Assembly (NCBI GenBank): GCA_902511185.1
Contig: CABXEK010000008.1
Span: forward strand, 1 to 35,606
Source of the DNA: an uncultured Pelagibacteraceae bacterium
GTDB lineage: Bacteria > Pseudomonadota > Alphaproteobacteria > Pelagibacterales > Pelagibacteraceae
Reading direction: 5' to 3'
DNA: 35,606 nt
The first letter of the stretch is position 1. Every line of letters begins with the position of its first letter. Made by a program: the position numbers and the translations under genes. Below, in pieces: positions 28,957 through 35,606 of the stretch. The notes under the pieces are model-generated. The model searched no databases, was not told where the DNA came from, and saw only the letters and a list, made by a program, of their open reading frames with translations.

Positions 28957-29732
28957 TATGAAAAGTTAAGCAAATCTCTCATAGAGTATAATCCTGGCTT
29001 TTTTTTCATTAGCCATTTAGAGGCCGTTAAAGCTCCATCAGAGTATAGAGCTCTATCAAAAGCTTCGTGATTTAGCGTAATTATTTCTTTTCCACTTGAG
29101 AATTTTACTTCATGTTCACCAATAATTTCACCTTTTCTTATAGAGTTAAAGTTAATTTTTTTTCCATAGGGAAAAGTTTTTTTATTTAAAAATTTTTTAC
29201 CTAATAAATTATACAAATCTTTATTTTTTCCGTCTGCAATTCCCTTTCCAAGCATTAAAGCTGTGCCAGATGGATAATCTTTTTTATGTTTGTGGTGTAC
29301 TTCAAATATTTTACTTAAATATTCATCGTTTAGTGATTTTGATGCAATTTCAGTTAAATACATTAACAAATTTACACCTAAACTCATGTTGCCAGCTTTT
29401 AAAATAGATATTTTTTTTGAATATTTTTTAATTTGGCTTTCTTGCATTCTATTAAAACCAGTCGTTCCAATCACGACCTTTTTTTTTAGTTTTGATGCTA
29501 TTTTTAATATTTCTAGGGTGCAATCAGGGACAGTAAAATCAATAATTATATCTGTCTTTTTAAACACTTTATCAGAATTTAATTCTGGTCTAATCCCATT
29601 AAATTTTTTATTTATTGATCTACTTTCTGTAAGTGCAACTAATTTAAAATTTTTATTTTTTTTAGATGACTTAATAAGTTGCTGGCCCATTCTGCCCATG
29701 CATCCTGAAATCGCTAAATTAATTTTTTTCAT
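28956..29732 (-). CDS. dapB: 4-hydroxy-tetrahydrodipicolinate reductase
   Basis: LAISGCMGRMGQQLIK, VIGTTGFNRMQ, FEVHHKHKKDYPSGTALMLG, GEIIGEHEVKF motifs. Confidence 0.97.
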   Translation of the reverse strand: MKKINLAISGCMGRMGQQLIKSSKKNKNFKLVALTESRSINKKFNGIRPELNSDKVFKKTDIIIDFTVPDCTLEILKIASKLKKKVVIGTTGFNRMQESQIKKYSKKISILKAGNMSLGVNLLMYLTEIASKSLNDEYLSKIFEVHHKHKKDYPSGTALMLGKGIADGKNKDLYNLLGKKFLNKKTFPYGKKINFNSIRKGEIIGEHEVKFSSGKEIITLNHEAFDRALYSDGALTASKWLMKKKPGLYSMRDLLNFS

Positions 29733-29769
29733 TTTGGAAAATATTAACCTTTTTTAGTTAATTAGTCTT

Positions 29770-30900
29770 TTATTTTTTCCAGAAACTTTTTGCTTTTTGA
29801 AAGAATTTTCTAATACTTGGATTTGATTTTTCGTTTTCAATTTCTCTAAATTTTTCAAGTAATTCTTTTTGTTGTTTATTTAAAGATATTGGTACTTCCG
29901 TATTAACCTGAACATATAGATCTCCATAATCTCCTCTACGCATAAAGGGCATTCCTTTACCTTTAAGCCTAAATTGTTTACCACTTTGTGTACCATCTGG
30001 AATCTTAATTTTTGCTTTACCTCCATCAATTGTTGGTATTTCAATTGTTGTTCCCAGTGCAGCATCAGCTATTGAAATTGGAAATTCAAAAAATAAATTT
30101 TCATCCGATCTTTTAAATAAATCATGGGAATTGACGTTTATAAATAAGTATAAATCTCCTGTAGATCCGCCTCTAATTCCAGCTTCACCTTTTCCGGCCA
30201 ATCTAATTCTTGTTCCATCATCAACACCTTTTGGTATTGTTACAGATATTTTTTTTGAAGCTTGTTTCTTACCTTGACCATTACAATCAATACATGGATT
30301 GGTAATTTCTTCTCCATTACCATTACATTGAGGGCAAGTTTGCTGAACAGTAAAAAATCCTTGGTTAGATCTTATTTTTCCATTTCCACCACAATAAGTA
30401 CATCTATCAGGAGAATGACCAGGTTTAGAGCCATTTCCTTTGCATGTATTACATTTTTCTGTTGTTGAAAACTTTATATCCTGTTTTTTACCTTCATAAG
30501 CTTCCTCTAGTGAAATTGACAAATCATATCTTAAATCTGATCCTCTATTATTTGAGCTCGCTCTATTTCTTGATCTTCCACCTCCTCCAAAATCTCCAAA
30601 AAAATCTTCAAAAATGTCAGAGAAATCAGCTCCACCGAAACCACCGAAACCTCCTCCTTGTCTGCCGCCACCATTTTCAAAAGCTGCATGACCAAAATTA
30701 TCATAATTTTGTTTTTTTTCTTTATCTGAAAGGATGCCATAGGCTTCACTGGCTTCTTTAAATTTATCTTCTGCAGTTTTGTCACCTGGATTTTTGTCAG
30801 GATGGTATTTTACAGCAAGCTTTCTGTAGGCTGATTTTAATTCTTCTGGGGATGCAGTTTTTCCAACACCTAGGACGTCATAAAAATCTCTTTTAGCCAT
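29770..30900 (-). CDS. dnaJ: Molecular chaperone DnaJ
   Basis: [41 protein letters not shown] domain, Gly-rich linker, four CxxCxGxG zinc motifs. Confidence 0.98.
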   Translation of the reverse strand: MAKRDFYDVLGVGKTASPEELKSAYRKLAVKYHPDKNPGDKTAEDKFKEASEAYGILSDKEKKQNYDNFGHAAFENGGGRQGGGFGGFGGADFSDIFEDFFGDFGGGGRSRNRASSNNRGSDLRYDLSISLEEAYEGKKQDIKFSTTEKCNTCKGNGSKPGHSPDRCTYCGGNGKIRSNQGFFTVQQTCPQCNGNGEEITNPCIDCNGQGKKQASKKISVTIPKGVDDGTRIRLAGKGEAGIRGGSTGDLYLFINVNSHDLFKRSDENLFFEFPISIADAALGTTIEIPTIDGGKAKIKIPDGTQSGKQFRLKGKGMPFMRRGDYGDLYVQVNTEVPISLNKQQKELLEKFREIENEKSNPSIRKFFQKAKSFWKK

Positions 30901-30932
30901 AAGTTATTTTGAGATAATAGTTGTTGGAATTT

Positions 30933-32867
30933 TTAAGCGCTTTTTTCTTTATCTTCTTCCTTATTTTCTTCTTTTACTTCTTCAAAATCTGCATCAACTA
31001 CGTTATCGTCTTTTTTCCCTTCGTCATTATTTTTACTATCATCGGGTGAGTCTGGTTTCTTTTCTTGAGATTTGTATATAGCCTCTCCTAATTTCATTGA
31101 AGCTTGAACTAAAGTTTCTGTTTTTTTTTTAATATCTTCATTATCAGTTGCTTTTAGAGCCTCTTTTAAACTAGATGAAGCATCTTCAATTGCTTTTTTC
31201 TCAGCATCTGTAATTTTAGATCCATGTTCTTTAAGATTTTTTTCAGTTGAGTGAATTAGAGTATCAGCTTGGTTTCTTACATCTACAGACTCTCTTTTCT
31301 TTTTATCTTCTTCTTTGTTAGCTTCTGCATCTTTGACCATTTTTTCAATTTCTTCTTCGCTTAATCCTCCTGAAGCTTGAATCTGGATTTTTTGTTCTTT
31401 ACCAGTACCCTTATCTTTTGCAGAAACGCTAACTATTCCGTTTGCATCAATATCGAAAGTTACTTCAATTTGAGGAACTCCTCTTGGTGCAGGAGCAATA
31501 CCAACTAATTCAAAGTTACCTAACATTTTGTTATCAGTTGCCATTTCTCTCTCACCTTGAAGCACTCTTATTGAAACTGCAGGCTGGTTATCTTCAGCTG
31601 TAGAAAATACTTGGCTTTTCTTTGTTGGAATTGTTGTATTTTTTTCAATTAATTTAGTAGAAACCCCACCTAGAGTTTCAATACCTAATGATAAAGGTGT
31701 AACATCTAGAAGAAGCACATCTTTTACATCTCCTTGAAGCACCCCTGCCTGAATAGCTGCACCCATTGCTACTACTTCGTCAGGATTAACACTTTTATTT
31801 GGGTCTTTTCCAAAAAAGTTTTTAACTTCAGTTAAAACTTTAGGCATTCTCGTCATTCCACCTACCAAAACAATTTCATCAATTTCACTTGCAGAAATTC
31901 CAGCATCCTTCAATGCAGTTTTACATGGCGGCAATGTCTTAGCTATTAAATCTTCAACAAGAGCTTCTAATTTTGCTCTAGTCATTTTTAGATTAATATG
32001 TTTCGGTCCAGTTTTATCTGCAGTTATAAATGGCAAATTAATATCTGTTTGTTCTGCTGAAGAAAGTTCAATTTTAGCTTTCTCTGCTGCTTCTTTTAGT
32101 CTTTGAAGTGCAAGTTTATCGGATGTTAGATCAATACCATTGTCTTTTTTAAACTCAGAAATTAGATAATCTACTATTGAATTATCAAAGTCTTCACCAC
32201 CTAAAAAAGTATCTCCATTAGTTGATTTAACTTCAAATACACCATCACCTAATTCAAGAATTGAAACATCAAATGTTCCTCCACCTAAATCATACACTGC
32301 AATTTTTTTATTTTGTTTTTTATCTAAACCATATGCTAGTGATGCTGCAGTAGGCTCATTAATAATTCTTAAAACTTCTAGGCCAGCAATTTTTCCAGCA
32401 TCTTTTGTAGCCTGCCTTTGAGCATCATTAAAGTATGCAGGAACAGTTATCACTGCTTTAGTTACTTCTTGACCTAAATATTTTTCAGCTGTTTCTTTCA
32501 TTTTTTGCAGAATAAAAGCAGATATTTGAGAAGGTGAATATTTTTCTCCTTTTGCCTCAATCCAAGCATCACCTTTTTCAGAGTTAACTATTTTAAAAGG
32601 AGCTGCTGCTATATCTTTTTTTACAGTCGGGTCTTCAAAATTTCTTCCAATCAGTCTTTTAACAGCAAAAATTGTATTTTCAGGATTTGTTACAGCCTGT
32701 CTTTTGGCTGGTTGACCAACTAATTTTTCGCCATCATCTGTAAAAGCTACAACCGAAGGAGTAGTTCTTGCACCTTCAGCGTTCTCTAAAACTTTAGGTT
32801 GGGTACCTTCCATAATTGATACACATGAGTTTGTAGTACCAAGGTCTATTCCAATGATTTTGCTCAT
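30933..32867 (-). CDS. dnaK: Molecular chaperone DnaK (Hsp70)
   Basis: [62 protein letters not shown]-terminal [14 protein letters not shown]. Confidence 0.99.
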   Translation of the reverse strand: MSKIIGIDLGTTNSCVSIMEGTQPKVLENAEGARTTPSVVAFTDDGEKLVGQPAKRQAVTNPENTIFAVKRLIGRNFEDPTVKKDIAAAPFKIVNSEKGDAWIEAKGEKYSPSQISAFILQKMKETAEKYLGQEVTKAVITVPAYFNDAQRQATKDAGKIAGLEVLRIINEPTAASLAYGLDKKQNKKIAVYDLGGGTFDVSILELGDGVFEVKSTNGDTFLGGEDFDNSIVDYLISEFKKDNGIDLTSDKLALQRLKEAAEKAKIELSSAEQTDINLPFITADKTGPKHINLKMTRAKLEALVEDLIAKTLPPCKTALKDAGISASEIDEIVLVGGMTRMPKVLTEVKNFFGKDPNKSVNPDEVVAMGAAIQAGVLQGDVKDVLLLDVTPLSLGIETLGGVSTKLIEKNTTIPTKKSQVFSTAEDNQPAVSIRVLQGEREMATDNKMLGNFELVGIAPAPRGVPQIEVTFDIDANGIVSVSAKDKGTGKEQKIQIQASGGLSEEEIEKMVKDAEANKEEDKKKRESVDVRNQADTLIHSTEKNLKEHGSKITDAEKKAIEDASSSLKEALKATDNEDIKKKTETLVQASMKLGEAIYKSQEKKPDSPDDSKNNDEGKKDDNVVDADFEEVKEENKEEDKEKSA

Positions 32868-32885
32868 AATTTTATTCTCTCTTTC

Positions 32886-32913
32886 ATATATGTGTTAATA
32901 TTAAATCTGCAAG
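32886..32913 (-). promoter_or_regulatory. Putative sigma32 (RpoH)-type promoter upstream of dnaK
   Basis: On the minus strand: CTTGCAG-N12-CACATATAT, equivalently CTTG-N17-CATATAT; 18 bp before the dnaK start codon. Confidence 0.5.
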
Positions 32914-32927
32914 CTCTCCAAATGCAA

Positions 32928-33563
32928 TTATTTGTCTAAATTCTCCTTGTTTTCCTCATTATTTTCATCTTTTTTTTCTACTTTTTTAGAAACACCAACT
33001 AAAGAAGGTCTTAGCAATCTATCTTTTATCATGAAACCTTTTTGAATTTCTTGAACGATTGTACCTGGTTCTTTTTGATCATCTTCTATTTCCATCATGG
33101 CTTGATGTAAGTTTGGATCTAATTTTTTATTAAGACAATCAATTGGTTTAATATTATTTTTAGTAAAAATAGAAATTAAATCTTTATTAATTATATCAAA
33201 ATGCTCTAAAGTTTTTTTTAACGCTTCAGTATTTTTAAGCGTTTCATCGCTCTCCAAAATTAATTTTGATCTTGTTAAATTATCAATTAAATTTAAAGCT
33301 TCTTTAGCAAAGGCAAAACCTCCATAATCAAATGCATCATTTTTTTCTTTTTCAAACCTTCTTCTTTGGTTTTCCATTTCAGCAAATGTTCTTGTAAGCT
33401 TATCTTCTAATTCTTTTATTTTTTCTTCGGGTGATAATTCTTTTTTTTCTTCTACGTTTGTTTGTTTTTCTTGTTCTTCACTTGATTGTTTATCAGCAAC
33501 ATCATTTTCATTTAATGGTTCTGATGAGGTATTTTCATGCACAATGTTTTCTTCTTTTTCCAT
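32928..33563 (-). CDS. grpE: Nucleotide exchange factor GrpE
   Basis: AEMENQRRRFEKEKNDAFDYGGFAFAKEAL, LDPNLHQAMMEIED, GTIVQEIQKGFMIKDRLLRPSLVGVSK. Confidence 0.97.
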   Translation of the reverse strand: MEKEENIVHENTSSEPLNENDVADKQSSEEQEKQTNVEEKKELSPEEKIKELEDKLTRTFAEMENQRRRFEKEKNDAFDYGGFAFAKEALNLIDNLTRSKLILESDETLKNTEALKKTLEHFDIINKDLISIFTKNNIKPIDCLNKKLDPNLHQAMMEIEDDQKEPGTIVQEIQKGFMIKDRLLRPSLVGVSKKVEKKDENNEENKENLDK

Positions 33564-33605
33564 GAAAACATATATGGTAAGAAATCTTAGAATTGCTAGG
33601 TTTTA

Positions 33606-34202
33606 ATGAAAAAAATTTCAAAATTGCTTATAGGCACTAATAATAAAGGAAAATATAAGGAAATTAGAGATTTACTGCCAAAAAACATTAAAACATACTC
33701 AACATCTGAATTTAATCTTAAAAGTCCAAAGGAAGATGGGCTGAATTTCATAGAAAATTCACTCATCAAATCAAAGTATTTTTCAAAAAAAACTAAATTA
33801 ATATGTTTAGCTGATGACTCAGGACTTGAAATAGATCTATTAGACAAGAATCCAGGAATTTATTCAGCAAGATGGGGTGGAAAAGGGGGAGATTTTGATA
33901 AAGCTATCAATAGAGTTTATAGGGAACTTAAAAAAAAAGACAAAAAATGGAAACAAAAAAAAATAAAAGCAAGATTTATTTGCGCATTGTCAATTAGTTA
34001 TTTGGATAAAAAAATTTCATCTGTTTTAGGTAAAGTGGAAGGATATATTTCAAATGAACCTAGGGGAAGTAATGGATTTGGTTATGATCCAATATTTATT
34101 CCTAAAAATAAAAATAAAACATTTGGAGAGATGAGCTCTTTACAGAAATATAAGATGGATCATCGTTTTGATGCATTTAAAAAGATCAAAAAATTTCTAT
34201 AA
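33606..34202 (+). CDS. rdgB: RdgB/HAM1 non-canonical purine NTP pyrophosphatase
   Basis: LLIGTNNKGKYKEI, CLADDSGLEIDLLDKNPGIYSARWGG, EPRGSNGFGYDPIFIP motifs. Confidence 0.96.
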   Translation: MKKISKLLIGTNNKGKYKEIRDLLPKNIKTYSTSEFNLKSPKEDGLNFIENSLIKSKYFSKKTKLICLADDSGLEIDLLDKNPGIYSARWGGKGGDFDKAINRVYRELKKKDKKWKQKKIKARFICALSISYLDKKISSVLGKVEGYISNEPRGSNGFGYDPIFIPKNKNKTFGEMSSLQKYKMDHRFDAFKKIKKFL

Positions 34203-35337
34203 GTTTTTTATCATCAATTTTATAAAAATTTAGTCTATGATTAATTTTATTATCCTTTATATCAAAAATTCCTATCTTACCTTTAAATGAGTTTTTTTTT
34301 TTAAAAAGTTTATCTAAATTTGTAAGATCATTTTTCAAAGAAAGATAGTAAACGAGACCCACAAGATCATAACTTAGTAAAGATAAATGGGTAGGATTTT
34401 CATTAAATTCAATAAAAAATTTATCTCTATAATTATCAAAATTACCTTTATTTATTGATGGATAATATAACGGCTGAATATCTGTTTCGTTTAATAAACT
34501 TTCATCAAACCACTGATTTAATGTAATAAAAAATTTATTTTTAGGAGATACATCTGTATACAAAAGTGATGTTGTTACACTTTTTAAGCTCTCATCAAAA
34601 TCTGAAATTACTACAGCATCAAAATTTAATCCACCCAGTGTATATCTTTTTTCTAATTTTTTTATTTTTTTTTCTTTATTAAGTTCATCAGATTTTTTTA
34701 TTCTATTGATTTCATCTTCCAAGTTCTGTTTTCTAATTTTATAATTAGTAATTTTTTCTATTTGATTTGTTAATTTTGTTGGTTCTGTATCATAAACATA
34801 ATCTTTAAAAATCTTGATTTTAGAATTTTTAATACCTTTTTTTATTTCAGGCTCATAATCTAACTTTGGAGTCAAAAAAATAACTTTTTTAATGTTAGTC
34901 ATTTTTATAAATTTTTTAATTGTGTTAAATTGTGATGTAGAATTAATCCCAGCAGAAATTATATTTTTTGGAATATCTAAATTTTTGTTAGTTAATGACA
35001 AAAAAGTTAAATCTTTTATTTCATCTAAATATATTAAACTTTCGTAAAACACAGGACCAATAACAATACTTACCCCCATCTCTTTTAATTCATAAGCTGA
35101 TTTAAGAGTTATATCTGGTTTTGTGGCTGTATCTTTTGGCACAATCTCAATTGAATCATTGTCAATATCATTGACTGCTAATCGAACCGCCTTGATTATT
35201 GATTGACCAATATCTTTATTAGGCCCTGTCATTGGCACTAAAAGACCAATTTTAATTTTCTCTTCTGAAATTGCTGAACTTAAAAATAATAAAGAAAAAC
35301 TTATAACAAAAAAAATAATTTTAATATATGTGGCCAT
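34186..35337 (-). CDS. LppC-like / penicillin-binding protein activator (periplasmic-binding-protein fold); start likely 35337 (MATYIKIIFFVISF)
   Basis: Signal-like N-terminus; KIGLLVPMTGPNKDIGQSIIKAVRLAVNDID; divergent from rsmI as is common in alphaproteobacteria. Confidence 0.78.
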   Translation of the reverse strand: MATYIKIIFFVISFSLLFLSSAISEEKIKIGLLVPMTGPNKDIGQSIIKAVRLAVNDIDNDSIEIVPKDTATKPDITLKSAYELKEMGVSIVIGPVFYESLIYLDEIKDLTFLSLTNKNLDIPKNIISAGINSTSQFNTIKKFIKMTNIKKVIFLTPKLDYEPEIKKGIKNSKIKIFKDYVYDTEPTKLTNQIEKITNYKIRKQNLEDEINRIKKSDELNKEKKIKKLEKRYTLGGLNFDAVVISDFDESLKSVTTSLLYTDVSPKNKFFITLNQWFDESLLNETDIQPLYYPSINKGNFDNYRDKFFIEFNENPTHLSLLSYDLVGLVYYLSLKNDLTNLDKLFKKKNSFKGKIGIFDIKDNKINHRLNFYKIDDKKLIEIF

Positions 35338-35371
35338 TTTGATGATAGTATAATATTTTTTAAGTTCAATT

Positions 35372-35606
35372 ATGACCATAAAATTGCAATCTCAAATAAA
35401 AAATGATGAAAGCGGTCTTTATTTAGTTTCAACACCAATAGGTAACTTAAAAGATATTACATTTAGAGCAATTGAAATATTAAAAAAATCTGACTTTATT
35501 TTATGTGAAGATACCAGAGTTTCAAAAAATTTATTGAATAAATATGAAATCAAATCAAAATTAATCTCAAATCATAAATTTAATGAAAAAAAAAATACAG
35601 AAAAGA
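35372..35606 (+). CDS. rsmI: 16S rRNA (cytidine1402-2'-O)-methyltransferase RsmI (partial, runs off window)
   Basis: ATG at 35372: [55 protein letters not shown]. Confidence 0.93.
   Translation, partial: MTIKLQSQIKNDESGLYLVSTPIGNLKDITFRAIEILKKSDFILCEDTRVSKNLLNKYEIKSKLISNHKFNEKKNTEK

Noticed and set aside
30262-30785. Several ORFs (both strands) overlapping dnaJ
   Set aside because: Frame artefacts of the repetitive Gly-rich and zinc-finger region of dnaJ; no independent support.
1-35606. Search for CRISPR arrays, transposases, phage genes, toxin-antitoxin or defence islands, tRNAs and rRNAs
   Set aside because: No spaced direct-repeat array, no integrase or transposase motifs and no recognisable tRNA or rRNA stretches were seen; gene content is almost entirely core housekeeping.

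Overview
This AT-rich, tightly packed alphaproteobacterial chromosomal segment looks SAR11/Pelagibacter-like, judged from composition, protein sequences and gene order. From left to right it carries hisA(partial)-hisH-hisB (-); hslV-hslU (+); a sulfotransferase, an Smr-domain gene and a Tim44-like gene (-); fxsA and a divergent secB-like gene (+); dnaQ-coaE-aroE-maf-ppsR (-); a 272-bp non-coding gap; hemE-hemH-hemJ-rho-mnmE-mnmG-rsmG-parA-parB (+); holA-lptE-leuS and a DUF3576-like lipoprotein (-); a porin with a clear intrinsic terminator (+); thiE-like (-), yggS (+), an L,D-transpeptidase (-) and a winged-helix regulator (+); a 41-aa ArfA-like ORF missing from the supplied ORF track (+); a PfkB kinase, nth, dapB, dnaJ, dnaK and grpE (-); rdgB (+); an LppC-like gene (-); and rsmI (partial, +). 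The main observations are: (1) the ppsR/hemE gap is a strong oriC candidate, containing an exact 11-bp-phased TGTTA array that runs in phase into a consensus-type DnaA box; (2) a hidden ArfA-like ribosome-rescue ORF; (3) repeated use of a shared TTAA as reciprocal stop codons at convergent junctions, and ATGCAT as back-to-back start codons at a divergent junction; (4) a perfect parS palindrome inside rsmG; (5) sigma32-like promoters upstream of hslVU and dnaK. I found no CRISPR array, tRNA, rRNA, transposase or defence system. All calls come from reading the sequence and from recalled family motifs; no database searches were run.
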